Shown here in pieces: positions 9,119 through 16,821 of a stretch of 64,000 nucleotides of DNA; within the stretch, counting starts at the first letter, position 1, and each line of letters begins with the position of its first letter. This DNA is from Chitinophagaceae bacterium (GTDB lineage: Bacteria; Bacteroidota; Bacteroidia; Chitinophagales; Chitinophagaceae). The translations under genes were made by a program, and so were the position numbers. The notes under the pieces are model-generated. The model saw only the letters and a list, made by a program, of their open reading frames with translations, had not been told where the DNA came from and did no database searches. The stretch is from NCBI GenBank assembly GCA_003168265.1, contig PMSV01000019.1, positions 248,001-312,000 of the forward strand, given 5' to 3'.

Positions 9119-9715
9119 TCAATATACTATTAGATATTTATAGAAAGCAAAGAATTCCCGAAACAGGCCATGCGTATCATCCCCCCAAAAATGCCTTTTC
9201 GAAGCAAAGCCGTAAATATTCTTAAACCCGACTTTTTGGATAATGTATTTGCAACGTGAAATATGGTAGAAGCCGCTAACCGCGATGGCCGATGAAAAAT
9301 GAAGAGAATCATTCAGCTTCATGAAATCCAGAGCAGTCAGATAAGTATTATTCCCCTGATTATCCGCAAAGATATCGGTCGCCGGAACTCCATGTTCCAC
9401 TAAGTATTTTTTCATAGCATCCCCTTCCGGAGCCCCGTGGTCATGGCCATCTCCGCCGCTCGCAAAGATCTTCTTAACCCTACCCTCCTTGTATAATTGC
9501 ATGGCGGCTTCCACCCTCCCCTCCAGCCAGGGAGAAAGAGTACCATCCGGGTGAACCGGATTTCCCAGAATGATAGCAATATCAGCGTTGCCCTTGTAAT
9601 CATTAAGCCCGTCATAGGAAATATAGATCCAGTGCAGGATCATCCACGTAAGGATGAACAGCAGAAGGCCTTTGAGCCATTTAACCCATCTTATCTGGCT
9701 TTTTTTCTGGACCAT
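9119..9715 (-). CDS. YdcF-like DUF218 family membrane protein
   Basis: At 198 residues it has one N-terminal membrane helix (about residues 13-33, LKGLLLFILTWMILHWIYI) and then a DUF218 domain. Visible family features are ADIAIILGNPVHPDG, IFASGGDGHDHGAPEGDAM, DNQGNNTYLTA and AVSGFYHISRCKYI, which line the nucleotide-like binding cleft in E. coli YdcF and SanA-type proteins. The family is linked to envelope integrity and vancomycin sensitivity in enterobacteria; the substrate is unknown. Its start overlaps the end of tag by 25 bp, so the two are translationally close. Confidence 0.88.
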   Translation of the reverse strand: MVQKKSQIRWVKWLKGLLLFILTWMILHWIYISYDGLNDYKGNADIAIILGNPVHPDGTLSPWLEGRVEAAMQLYKEGRVKKIFASGGDGHDHGAPEGDAMKKYLVEHGVPATDIFADNQGNNTYLTALDFMKLNDSLHFSSAIAVSGFYHISRCKYIIQKVGFKNIYGFASKRHFWGDDTHGLFREFFAFYKYLIVY

Positions 9716-10254
9716 GCCGGTTTGGTTTTAAGCGCTTTCTTAAAGATGGGGCAGGATTCAATATGGGCGCCAGGCAAATATCCGGTACTCACAAGGAATT
9801 CATTCACAATCTCCCCTCCTGTAAAACGAAATGTCGTCTTAAAAAGCTTCATCCATTCCTCCTTTGTTTTGGGATGGTGGAGGTCCAGCCAGTTCCTAAA
9901 AGAACCGAATTCTTTTTGGAGGTTTTTGATGGCCTTCGCGTTCTCAATGGCAGCCGCGACTTTAAGTCTGTTGCGGATAATGCCGGCGTCCTCAAGCAGA
10001 AGGCCAACCTGTTTTGGGCCATAGCGGCAAACTTTATCTATATCAAAACCGTCATAGGCCTTATAAAAATTTTCTTTCTTCTTTAAAATCGTAGTCCAGG
10101 ACAAACCGGCCTGGTTGATTTCGAGGACCAGGCGGCCAAAAAGTTCATCGTCATTTTCGATGGGGAAACCATATTCATTGTTATGATAAAGAACATGCAC
10201 ATTGTCCTTTTCCATGGTTTTCACTACATCGCAATAGGTCTTTGGCTTTTCCAT
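9691..10254 (-). CDS. tag: DNA-3-methyladenine glycosylase I
   Basis: At 187 residues it matches Tag in length and motifs. The N-terminal Cys8 and His24 (in YHNNEYG, for the usual YHDxEWG) and the C-terminal H-x3-C of HIESCPIF are the four zinc-snap ligands of the family. The helix-hairpin-helix-like core includes LFGRLVLEINQAGLSW, with the conserved Glu and Gln-Ala-Gly-Leu-Ser-Trp. The enzyme removes 3-methyladenine from alkylated DNA. The acidic-to-Asn and Trp-to-Tyr changes in YHNNEYG are conservative and do not suggest loss of function. It lies upstream of, and overlaps, the YdcF-like gene. Confidence 0.95.
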   Translation of the reverse strand: MEKPKTYCDVVKTMEKDNVHVLYHNNEYGFPIENDDELFGRLVLEINQAGLSWTTILKKKENFYKAYDGFDIDKVCRYGPKQVGLLLEDAGIIRNRLKVAAAIENAKAIKNLQKEFGSFRNWLDLHHPKTKEEWMKLFKTTFRFTGGEIVNEFLVSTGYLPGAHIESCPIFKKALKTKPAWSRKKAR

Positions 10255-10294
10255 TGAACAAATAAAACCATTTGATCCTTAGTTACAAAAAATT

Positions 10295-10323
10295 TTGCAT
10301 AAAGGTTTTAAGCCGTATATTTG
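10295..10323 (+). promoter_or_regulatory. promoter of tRNA-Val (TTG ... TATATTTG)
   Basis: TTG at 10295-10297 (within TTTTG) and TATATTTG at 10316-10323 are separated by 18 bases, matching the Bacteroidota -33 TTTG / -7 TAnnTTTG pattern. Transcription would start near 10330, just before the tRNA 5' end at 10338. Confidence 0.65.
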
Positions 10324-10337
10324 CCGTCCTAAAATAC

Positions 10338-10412
10338 GGGAGTTTAGCTCAGTTGGTTTAGAGCATCTGCCTTACAAGCAGAGGGTCGGCGGTTCGACCC
10401 CGTCAACTCCCA
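10338..10412 (+). tRNA. tRNA-Val (anticodon TAC)
   Basis: A complete cloverleaf: the acceptor GGGAGTT pairs with AACTCCC (10405-10411), discriminator A at 10412. The D-arm is TAGCTCAGTTGGTTTAGAGC, the anticodon stem TCTGC/GCAGA encloses the loop CTTACAA (anticodon TAC), and the T-arm contains GGTTCGACCC. CCA is not encoded. Reads GUA and related valine codons. Confidence 0.95.
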
Positions 10413-10418
10413 CAGATG

Positions 10419-10449
10419 GCCTTCGATGATTCTGAGGCTTTCTTATTTT
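10419..10449 (+). terminator. probable terminator after tRNA-Val
   Basis: GCCTT (10419-10423) can pair with GAGGC (10434-10438; one G-U pair) around a 10-base loop, followed directly by TTTCTTATTTT. The stem is short but the position, 6 bases after the tRNA, supports it. Confidence 0.45.
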
Positions 10450-10676
10450 CGCTTGAGCGTAGTAATTGGTCATTTTGTTTGAGTGATTCCCAAATATTTA
10501 CGTGGCGCTCGCTGGTTTGATATTCGTTTCAATGATCCTCCTCATTCACATCCCCTCTTTACAGGGGCACCAATACCGGAACACTCCGTGTTTCTCCGGT
10601 TTCGGACCTTTTAAATCAGTTTCCAGTATATTAATTACACAAAAATTAGCTCCGTTAATTTCTTGCACATATATTC

Positions 10677-10692
10677 GCAAGTAAATACTTGC
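10677..10692 (+). promoter_or_regulatory. palindromic operator before the ArsR gene
   Basis: GCAAGTA-AA-TACTTGC is a perfect inverted repeat with 7-base arms, lying 5 bases before the ArsR ATG at 10698 and ringed by an A+T-rich stretch. Its size and place suit autoregulatory binding by the dimeric winged-helix protein encoded next to it. No strong -7 or -33 element is seen around it. Confidence 0.6.
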
Positions 10693-10697
10693 ATATT

Positions 10698-11039
10698 ATG
10701 ACGCCCAGGCAAGATATATTTCAGGCAATAGCCGACACTACAAGAAGACAAATCATCAATATGATTCATCAAAAACCGCAAACGATAAATTCGGTGGCAG
10801 AGAAATTCGACATGAGCCGTCAAGCGGTTTCCCTGCATATTCAAATTCTGGTAAATTGCGGTCTCATCACCATCATACCTAAAGGCAGAGAAAGACATTG
10901 CGAAGCGACTTTGAACAGGCTCAACGAAGTTTCAATATGGATAGAACAATACAAGCAATATTGGGAAAGCAAATTGGATTCCATGGAAAACTATCTTTGG
11001 GAAATTCAAAAAAAGAAAAATGCCCGAAGGAAAAGATAA
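10698..11039 (+). CDS. ArsR-family winged-helix transcriptional regulator
   Basis: At 113 residues from the ATG at 10698 (a TTG at 10689 is possible but lies inside the palindrome). ArsR features are IFQAIADTTRRQIINMI, the helix-turn-helix SVAEKFDMSRQAVSLHIQIL (about residues 32-52) and a wing with PKGRERHCEA. No metal-binding Cys pair typical of ArsR/SmtB (CxC) is present. It therefore belongs to the group that pairs with AHSA1/SRPBCC proteins, and the next gene is of that kind, overlapping by 20 bp. Likely autoregulated through the palindrome at 10677-10692. The C-terminus is rich in W, Q and K. Confidence 0.9.
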   Translation: MTPRQDIFQAIADTTRRQIINMIHQKPQTINSVAEKFDMSRQAVSLHIQILVNCGLITIIPKGRERHCEATLNRLNEVSIWIEQYKQYWESKLDSMENYLWEIQKKKNARRKR

Positions 11040-11478
11040 TACCGCAGAAAGAGAATTGAGCTTTTCCAGGCTGCTGGATGCTCCCTTGAAACTGGTCTGG
11101 GATATCTGGACAAAACCGGAACATATAAAGAACTGGTGGGGACCCGATGGATTCACTACGACCATTATGAAAATGGATGTAAAACCGGGCGGTGAATGGG
11201 ATATGATTATGCATGGCCCCGATGGCACAGACTATCCTACAAAAATTCTATTTAGGGAAATCGAGAAGCACAAAAGGATCGTCTACGAACAACTTACCCA
11301 ATTCCCCTGCGTGGCGACTATTGAATTTGAAAGCAGGGAGGGAGGGACCTTTATTTTGTGGAAAATGCTTTTTGAAAGCAGGGAAAAATTAATTGAAGCT
11401 GCGAAATTGTACGGTGTAGAGATCGGTTTAAAACAAACTGCAGAGAAACTTATTAGCTATATAAATAAAATAAAATGA
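11020..11478 (+). CDS. AHSA1/SRPBCC-domain protein
   Basis: At 152 residues it is a START-like (SRPBCC) fold protein of the bacterial AHSA1 group. Diagnostic features are the N-terminal FSRLLDAPLKLVWDIWTKPE, WWGPDGFTTTI, KPGGEWDMIMHGPDGTDY and a final amphipathic helix. These proteins bind a hydrophobic ligand in a central cavity; the ligand is unknown. Translation is coupled to the ArsR gene (20 bp overlap) and to the next gene (ATGA overlap at 11475-11478). All three therefore form one transcript under the palindrome at 10677. ArsR-AHSA1 pairs are common, and the regulator probably controls the AHSA1 protein. Confidence 0.9.
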   Translation: MPEGKDNTAERELSFSRLLDAPLKLVWDIWTKPEHIKNWWGPDGFTTTIMKMDVKPGGEWDMIMHGPDGTDYPTKILFREIEKHKRIVYEQLTQFPCVATIEFESREGGTFILWKMLFESREKLIEAAKLYGVEIGLKQTAEKLISYINKIK

Positions 11479-12254
11479 AACGATTAAACTGCTATGTTAA
11501 TCTCAGCATCGCGTTGCTGATGACTTGCACATCCTCGGCTTTTTCACAGGGCTCTCAAAGCGCAAAGGCCTGGCAGCTTGATAAAATGCCAGCCGATCTG
11601 GAAACCGAATACGCGTTAAGCGCCCTCCCACCCCATCTTCGCGAATCGGCTACAGTTTATCTTCTTGACCCAAACAAGGGCTATTACGTGGCAAGAAAGG
11701 GAACAAATGGTTTTGCAACCTTTGTGGACCGAACCGACTGGGAATGGGGTGAATTTGTTCAGGACATCTATGCCCCTATTAGCTACGATCCGGAAGGCGT
11801 TAAAACCTATCTTCCTGTTTTCTTCGCTGTGGCAGAAATGAGGGCTTCAGGAAAATACAGTGCAGCTCAAATAAGGGATACCATTTTAAAAAGAGTGAAA
11901 AACGGTATCTATAAGGCTCCTACAAGAAACGGTGTTTCCTATATGTTGGGCCCGATCATGCGCTCTCATTTGGATTCTACTTCAGGAATAGTTAGTATGG
12001 TGATGCCGCATTTCATGTTCTATGCCCCACGGGTTGATAATTCGGATATTGGGGGCGAATGGGATGGACATACTCCTTATGCTATAAACAGCGGTGATAA
12101 TCTCGATAAACAACATTCTATTTTCAACTATATCATTATTCCTGCCGGTGACAAAGAAAAGGCAAAAATCCTGGAGGACGACAAAGACCTGATACAAAGG
12201 TTGGCAGCATATAAGGCCTGCCTGAAAGTTGATATGATGGATATGGGCCATTAG
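11475..12254 (+). CDS. secreted hypothetical protein in the ArsR/AHSA1 operon
   Basis: Not recognised. At 259 residues it has a Sec signal peptide (MKRLNCYVNLSIALLMTCTSSAFSQG). The mature part begins with a segment on LETEYALSALPPHLRESATVYLL and continues through GYYVARKGTNGFATFVDR, YLPVFFAVAEMRASGKYSAA and GVSYMLGPIMRSH. Later comes MPHFMFYAPRVDNSDIGGEW. The His, Met and Asp/Glu content in MPHFMFYAP and KVDMMDMGH is notable but proves no metal site. The start ATG overlaps the AHSA1 stop (ATGA), so it belongs to that operon although it acts outside the cytoplasm. I found no catalytic motif. Confidence 0.8.
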   Translation: MKRLNCYVNLSIALLMTCTSSAFSQGSQSAKAWQLDKMPADLETEYALSALPPHLRESATVYLLDPNKGYYVARKGTNGFATFVDRTDWEWGEFVQDIYAPISYDPEGVKTYLPVFFAVAEMRASGKYSAAQIRDTILKRVKNGIYKAPTRNGVSYMLGPIMRSHLDSTSGIVSMVMPHFMFYAPRVDNSDIGGEWDGHTPYAINSGDNLDKQHSIFNYIIIPAGDKEKAKILEDDKDLIQRLAAYKACLKVDMMDMGH

Positions 12255-12365
12255 TAGGTAGCTATTTAAAGAAGAAATTTGGCTTCGCTTTTACATTGAA
12301 GTTGAATTGTCTGTACCTGCAGTAAATTCAGTTGTTAGAATATCACTAGTTTCATTTTTATCAGG

Positions 12366-12396
12366 CAATCTCCCAGTGAAAATCGACGGGAGATTG
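12366..12396. other. perfect hairpin in the intergenic region
   Basis: CAATCTCCC (12366-12374) and GGGAGATTG (12388-12396) are perfect reverse complements around a 13-base loop, extendable by two G-T pairs. It lies 111 bp after the secreted protein gene and 124 bp before the GNAT gene. There is no long T-run after it on either strand, so it may be a factor-dependent terminator or an mRNA-end stabiliser. Confidence 0.5.
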
Positions 12397-12520
12397 TTGT
12401 TCCCTGGCAGTACTTTCGCGCGAGCCATTATCTGCAAACCCAATTTCAAACAGCAATGGGACCTTTTTTCATTTTACAACCTTATCTTGCAAAAAGCTTT
12501 TTAAACTTAATCTTCATCCA

Positions 12521-12985
12521 ATGAACCTGACTCCAATGAATTGTAACCTCATCCCCTTCCTCATCGATGAAGACCAATCGAAACCAATCTATCAAAACGA
12601 GGATTGCAGACGGATTTTCGAATCTTACCCTGCTTATTATTATAAAGTGGGATATGAACCTCCATGGATCGGGTATTTCGTAATGACGGATGGACAGGTG
12701 GTTGGGGTTGCCGGTTTTGTCACTAAACCCATAGATAAGCGGGTAGAGATTGCTTATGGAACGTTCAAACAATTCGAGAACAGGGGTATTGCAAAATTCT
12801 CTTGCAGGGAGCTTATAAAAATTGCGCGTGCTGCCGACCCCGGACTGACCATAACGGCAAAAACGGAACCGAGGGAAAATGCTTCGACAAATATATTAAG
12901 GAGCAATGGTTTTGATTTTTCCGGGAAAGTCCAGGATGATGGAATTGGCGATGCATGGGAGTGGATTTTAACCCCTATGATATGA
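12521..12985 (+). CDS. GNAT-family N-acetyltransferase
   Basis: At 154 residues. The GNAT core is visible: GQVVGVAGFVTKP (strand 4), the acetyl-CoA-binding beta-bulge region EIAYGTFKQFENRGIAKFSC (Q/RxxGxA type: ENRGIAK), ITAKTEPRENASTNILRSNGF (the N-x-x-S-x-x-x-x-x-x-x-GF end motif) and a final strand. The substrate is unknown. The ATG at 12521 is the first in frame; MNCN at 12536 is an alternative. It stands alone, with 140 bp or more of non-coding DNA on both sides. Confidence 0.88.
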   Translation: MNLTPMNCNLIPFLIDEDQSKPIYQNEDCRRIFESYPAYYYKVGYEPPWIGYFVMTDGQVVGVAGFVTKPIDKRVEIAYGTFKQFENRGIAKFSCRELIKIARAADPGLTITAKTEPRENASTNILRSNGFDFSGKVQDDGIGDAWEWILTPMI

Positions 12986-13132
12986 AATTTTAACCAACTA
13001 TACGTATATCTACGCGTTTGTTTTTCCCATTTTTGGAATTCATTATTGAAATCTGAATAAGCTGTTAATATTTGTATAAATATTTTTTTTTGAATCATTT
13101 GACTTTCCTAATTTCCCAAAAAACACAATCAC

Positions 13133-14353
13133 ATGATGAAGACTACCTTAACATCCCGTATTTGCCTGCTCCTTGCAGGCCCATTCCTACTGTTTAGCTG
13201 CGCCAAAACCAGCCTGAACGGAAATTCTTCAGCGAACACTAATTCAATTCAACTGCATAAGTATGGATTGCTTCCGGTCTCAGATGAAGAAATGAAAAAT
13301 ATACCCTTATTCACTCCAGAGGTCCTCAACGAAGGAAGATCCACTCTCGGATTGTCTTATTCTGGTACGCTCCCTTCCAGTTACCTCATTACCACTCCTG
13401 CTATCAGAGACCAGGGGCAGATTGGTGCCTGTACGGGTTTCTGCGGTACCGAGTCCAATGAAATCGTTAAATACTATGCCGATGGCGGTTCGACTAACGC
13501 CCAACCCACCATCAATTCAACTTCCAGTGCGGTAGCTGCTATTGTGGCAAATAAGTTTGTCAGCCCAACCAACTATTTCAGTGTAGATGGCGCTCTTGCT
13601 CCCCTTTTCTTGTATTATGTGGAAAGGGTTAAGATAGAAGGTGATGCCATCACTTCCGATCCGGGCGCCAATATGGTAAATATCGGCGAAGCTCTCCAGG
13701 GATTGAGCAGCAATTCAGGAGGCGGAAAGACTATCAGCCCTGCTGGCGAAAGCACGGAAGATCTCTATCCCTATCCCATTACCCTCAATTCCCAAGGCTA
13801 CAACATCGCAACTTCTTCTTCCACTCAGTTCAAAACTGCACCAAGTTCCAGCGCAATCAGCGATGCAGTTAATTTCATGATCAAAACCGAAAGCGGCTCA
13901 ACCACTAGTTCCGGTGCCACCACTACTGCGGGATACTATTATATTCCAGGCACAGGGGATACCGTCGAAGTGAACTATGTTAAAGATGCCATATTGAACA
14001 ACAAGCCGGTATTGATGGGCTTTAGCGTATATGATAATTCATCCTATACCATTTTCGAAGGTTTGAGCACGACTAGTTATATCTACGATCCGCTAAAAGC
14101 TCAAACCAAGGGTGGAAAGACAACCTATGTTTTGAACAGGAGCCTGAGCCTGCTTGGCGGACATGCTGTTCCCCTGGTAGGTTATTTTAACGACGGAACC
14201 GCTTCCACCAGCGCTACAGGCGGAGGTTACTTCATCGTACAGAATTCATGGGGTGTTCCCTGGGGTTATTATGGTCACTTCCTGCTGCCTTTCTCAGTTT
14301 TGAGAAATAGCTCAGTAGTTGGCAACAACAACCTCTATGTCTTGGTGAATTAA
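13133..14353 (+). CDS. papain-family (C1) cysteine protease lipoprotein
   Basis: At 406 residues. The lipobox LFSC puts the lipidated Cys at residue 23. The C1A catalytic set is complete: Gln94 and Cys100 in RDQGQIGACTGF, His344 in GGHAVPLVGY, and Asn371 in VQNSWGVPWG, followed by the typical GGYF/GYYGH strand pattern. There is no clear inhibitory propeptide of the cathepsin type; residues 24-85 are a short spacer. Ser/Thr-rich loops (STTSSGATTTAGYYY) fit an extracellular enzyme. It is likely surface-anchored and degrades peptides, but its target is unknown. Either ATG at 13133 or 13136 could be used. A strong terminator follows at 14378. Confidence 0.92.
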   Translation: MMKTTLTSRICLLLAGPFLLFSCAKTSLNGNSSANTNSIQLHKYGLLPVSDEEMKNIPLFTPEVLNEGRSTLGLSYSGTLPSSYLITTPAIRDQGQIGACTGFCGTESNEIVKYYADGGSTNAQPTINSTSSAVAAIVANKFVSPTNYFSVDGALAPLFLYYVERVKIEGDAITSDPGANMVNIGEALQGLSSNSGGGKTISPAGESTEDLYPYPITLNSQGYNIATSSSTQFKTAPSSSAISDAVNFMIKTESGSTTSSGATTTAGYYYIPGTGDTVEVNYVKDAILNNKPVLMGFSVYDNSSYTIFEGLSTTSYIYDPLKAQTKGGKTTYVLNRSLSLLGGHAVPLVGYFNDGTASTSATGGGYFIVQNSWGVPWGYYGHFLLPFSVLRNSSVVGNNNLYVLVN

Positions 14354-14377
14354 TGAATGAAATTATTTCTTAGCCTG

Positions 14378-14404
14378 AAAAACCCCGGATCTGCCGGGGT
14401 TTTT
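14378..14404 (+). terminator. Rho-independent terminator after the C1 protease gene
   Basis: AAAAACCCCGG (14378-14388) pairs with CCGGGGTTTTT (14394-14404) around the loop ATCTG, giving an 11-bp stem ending in a T-run. It starts 25 bp after the protease stop codon. Confidence 0.9.
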
Positions 14405-14451
14405 CTTTTGATGGGTGCAACGTTTGGTCATACCGGTAGGTCAGTTAATAT

Positions 14452-14874
14452 ATGAAGGGAATTGTTATTACAGTTTTCGCTTTGATCGCTGGCCTTTGCT
14501 GCACTGACAAAGACGCGAAAATCAATACAGAAATCACAGGTCAATGGATTTGGTTGAGTACCTATCAGGGTCCTTGGCATGGCTTACCTGGACCAGATTC
14601 GACTTATATCCTTTCTTTCTCCAATGAACAGTCCTACCAGGTTTTGTTAAACGGCAATGTGATCAATTGCGGAACTTATTCAACTGACAGCGCAATCTAT
14701 CAGGACATTATTGATTTCTACCCGGGGATGGGTTGCGGGCTTTATTCCACCATGATAATCGGTCAATTAAGTATACCCGATGTAAGTACAGCAAGTTTTT
14801 CCGGAGATACCCTCATTTTGATTAACTACCCGATTCATCCGGAATCTGTGGTTATCTATTTCAGAAAGTTGTAA
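14452..14874 (+). CDS. small lipoprotein, lipocalin-like in size
   Basis: Not recognised at family level. The 140-residue protein has a lipoprotein signal MKGIVITVFALIAGLCC (lipidated Cys16 or 17). A short beta-rich domain follows (ITGQWIWLSTYQGPWHG, YILSFSNEQSYQVLLNG, SFSGDTLILINY). ITGQWxW followed by alternating strands is what Bacteroidota lipocalin-like lipoproteins look like, but this rests on pattern only. It starts 48 bp after the terminator of the protease gene and is probably transcribed separately. Confidence 0.7.
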   Translation: MKGIVITVFALIAGLCCTDKDAKINTEITGQWIWLSTYQGPWHGLPGPDSTYILSFSNEQSYQVLLNGNVINCGTYSTDSAIYQDIIDFYPGMGCGLYSTMIIGQLSIPDVSTASFSGDTLILINYPIHPESVVIYFRKL

Positions 14875-14932
14875 CAACGCCACAATCCATGGTCTCCGCA
14901 ATTTTTTAATATTTTAACCCTCAAACCATGCG

Positions 14933-15025
14933 ATGCGCTATAAACTTTTACTTTTCAGCTTCGCGACTGCCTTTTTGTATTTTTTTGCCTGCGAAATCCG
15001 GGAAATAAAAAAGTGGTGTAAATAG
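14933..15025 (+). CDS. possible 30-residue lipoprotein
   Basis: The short ORF MRYKLLLFSFATAFLYFFAC..., ending KKWCK, has a positively charged start, a 15-residue hydrophobic run and a Cys after FFA, as in very small bacterial lipoproteins (entericidin-like in size). The lipobox is poor (F at -3). Its overlap with an alternative out-of-frame ATG at 14928 and the lack of a clear ribosome site leave it doubtful. Confidence 0.3.
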   Translation: MRYKLLLFSFATAFLYFFACEIREIKKWCK

Positions 15026-15049
15026 TAAAATTTATATACCAGCTTGGAT

Positions 15050-16141
15050 TCACTTTAAATTAACCAATGAAGGCAGCACAGAATTCTTTTTAATCCTTCT
15101 TTGACGCAGCACTTCAATCTTTTTTGAAACAAATTCATTCAGCAAAATGGAAAATGCAATAGATGAAATGGTTAAGATCAAACCAAAATTTGGAATTTTA
15201 ACGACTTTAAGTATTGTTAACAATTGCAAGACAAAAAGATGAGATATATAAACCGGGTATGATAGTTCTCCTATGTAGGTATCGTATTTATTGTTCTTTG
15301 ACATGTAAAAAATAAATGGCAAAGCCACAAAAAAACTAACCAGGTAGAGTGCGTTTTTTTTATGCAAAGGAATAAAATCAAAAAAGACAGTAAAGCCTAA
15401 GATGAAGAAAAAGAATAAATATAATAACCATTGATTTATTTTCAATGTCCTGATCTTTCTGTACAATACATAAGAAATGTTTCCTAAAAGAAAAAACTGC
15501 AGTTCCGCCGGAAAGAAACGGTAATTCCATGGATCAAAATTCAGGCCTGCGCGATATAGGAATACCTTGATCAAGAGTGAAAGCAAAATCACGGGAATAA
15601 TGACCCTAATACTTCTCCTGACTAAAAATGGGGCGATCAGATAAAAACTCATTTCAATTCCAAGTGTCCATGCCTGGGGAACTAAAAGAAAGTGATGTAG
15701 TTGCGGGTTGGTAGCTTCAAAATGTTGCGTAAAAAACAGGTTGCCTGTGTTAATATTCAATCCTAAAAACAAAACGGTATCCTGAAAAAAGATAAAAATA
15801 TTTGTGCCAACAAGAAATACAAGGCTTCCCGGGCTCATGTTAGAATAATAAGTAGCAAAAGGCTCCAGCCGGCCTCCGTTAATATATAATCCCAAACCAA
15901 TTGTCAACAACAGAATAATCCAATAAATAGGATATATCCTCAAAAAACGATTAGATATAAATAACCTGTATGAATTATTCTGGTCAACATATTTTTCGTT
16001 AAGAATTAATGACATGTAAAAGCCTGAAATAATGTAAAAAGTTTCAACAGCTAATGGCCCACCCAAAAGGTTGCATCCAAAAATTGCATTGGAGTGCGCA
16101 ATGACAACTGATATTGCCAACAGTAACCTTAAATATCCCAT
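15050..16141 (-). CDS. acyltransferase-3 (OafA/YrhL-type) membrane protein
   Basis: At 363 residues with about ten predicted membrane helices. The N-terminus has the Acyl_transf_3 hallmarks: YLRLLLAISVVIAHSN (the usual R-x-x-A-x-x-V-x-x-x-H), then GGPLAVETFYIISGFYMSLIL and a loop with FISNRFLRIYPIYW (R-x-x-R-I-x-P-x-x). Such enzymes O-acetylate or O-acylate surface glycans. It is isolated from the polysaccharide locus at 28-41 kb, so no target can be named. Its coding sequence is A+T-rich like that locus. It lies between the small lipoprotein genes and tRNA-Lys, a common site for acquired genes. Confidence 0.88.
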   Translation of the reverse strand: MGYLRLLLAISVVIAHSNAIFGCNLLGGPLAVETFYIISGFYMSLILNEKYVDQNNSYRLFISNRFLRIYPIYWIILLLTIGLGLYINGGRLEPFATYYSNMSPGSLVFLVGTNIFIFFQDTVLFLGLNINTGNLFFTQHFEATNPQLHHFLLVPQAWTLGIEMSFYLIAPFLVRRSIRVIIPVILLSLLIKVFLYRAGLNFDPWNYRFFPAELQFFLLGNISYVLYRKIRTLKINQWLLYLFFFFILGFTVFFDFIPLHKKNALYLVSFFVALPFIFYMSKNNKYDTYIGELSYPVYISHLFVLQLLTILKVVKIPNFGLILTISSIAFSILLNEFVSKKIEVLRQRRIKKNSVLPSLVNLK

Positions 16142-16474
16142 CTTTTTATTTTAAAAATAATCAAAGGAGGTAAATTACAAATAATGATTTCCTTTAGCTT
16201 ATATCCATTTTGCTGACGGCATAGATGATGTAATGAATGAATCCAGCTCTCATGTTCTGAAAGTCCATATCTGATTTTTGGTTTGGAAGGAATTTGGATT
16301 TCTTGATTCATTTTAAAAAATTACTCAATAATTTTATAATTTTCAACGTATTTGAAACCGACAAATTATACTTCATGCTTTTCTTAAGAAAACTGATTTC
16401 TCTTCTTACGTGTTTCTTTCAAGTTCTTGCTAATGAATTCGCTTTTCGTGGAATTTTGTATGCAAATCGTATGT
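16142..16474. other. A+T-rich intergenic stretch without a supported gene
   Basis: The only long frame is a 60-codon minus-strand ORF (16129-16311) overlapping the start of the acyltransferase gene; it has no recognisable motif. A TTTAAAA/ACCTCC region just before 16141 holds the acyltransferase translation start. I see no repeat or RNA gene before the tRNA-Lys terminator. Confidence 0.5.
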
Positions 16475-16512
16475 AAATAAAAAAGCACCTAAAAAGTAAC
16501 CCTTCTAAGTGC
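16475..16512 (-). terminator. Rho-independent terminator of tRNA-Lys
   Basis: On the minus strand GCACTTA (16512-16506) pairs with TAGGTGC (16491-16485; one G-U pair) and is followed by TTTTTTATTT. It begins 12 bases after the tRNA-Lys 3' end, the expected place. Confidence 0.75.
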
Positions 16513-16524
16513 CTGATATTAAAG

Positions 16525-16597
<73 letters not shown>

Positions 16598-16612
16598 ATT
16601 TTTTTTGGACTG

Positions 16613-16620
16613 CAAATATA
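16613..16620 (-). promoter_or_regulatory. -7 element TATATTTG of the tRNA-Lys promoter
   Basis: The minus strand reads TATATTTG, a perfect TAnnTTTG, ending 15 bases before the tRNA 5' end at 16597. No convincing -33 TTG is seen. Confidence 0.55.
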
Positions 16621-16801
16621 GCAGGATTTGACTTAGTGTCGATTTTTCTGCCGAATTATTAAAAAATTTATAGGGACCAGCCTAAAGCAATAACTAAACT
16701 ATATCGTGAATTCAATTCTTAATGACGACAGAACTGCTGATCCCATCAAACCGGACTGCTCTTTTACCCGTCTTATCCCCTCTTATGAGGCCTGAATTCC
16801 A

Positions 16802-16809
16802 TATATTTG
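16802..16809 (+). promoter_or_regulatory. -7 element TATATTTG before the dar operon
   Basis: A perfect TAnnTTTG match 12 bases before the ATG at 16822 gives a very short 5' leader, as at mtaB. No clear -33 TTG is found at the expected distance. It is probably the promoter for the three genes 16822-19386. Confidence 0.55.
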
Positions 16810-16821
16810 TGATTTATTTTG

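Noticed and set aside
10575-10600. ACCGGA ... TCCGGT hairpin upstream of the ArsR gene
   Set aside because: Bulged and short, far from any start, no T-run; weaker than the palindrome at 10677.
12307-12504. 65-codon plus-strand ORF before the GNAT gene
   Set aside because: It spans the hairpin at 12366-12396, has no recognisable sequence and no start signal.
16129-16311. 60-codon minus-strand ORF upstream of the acyltransferase gene
   Set aside because: No motif, no leader, no ribosome site, and it overlaps the start of a clear gene; best seen as chance in A+T-rich DNA.
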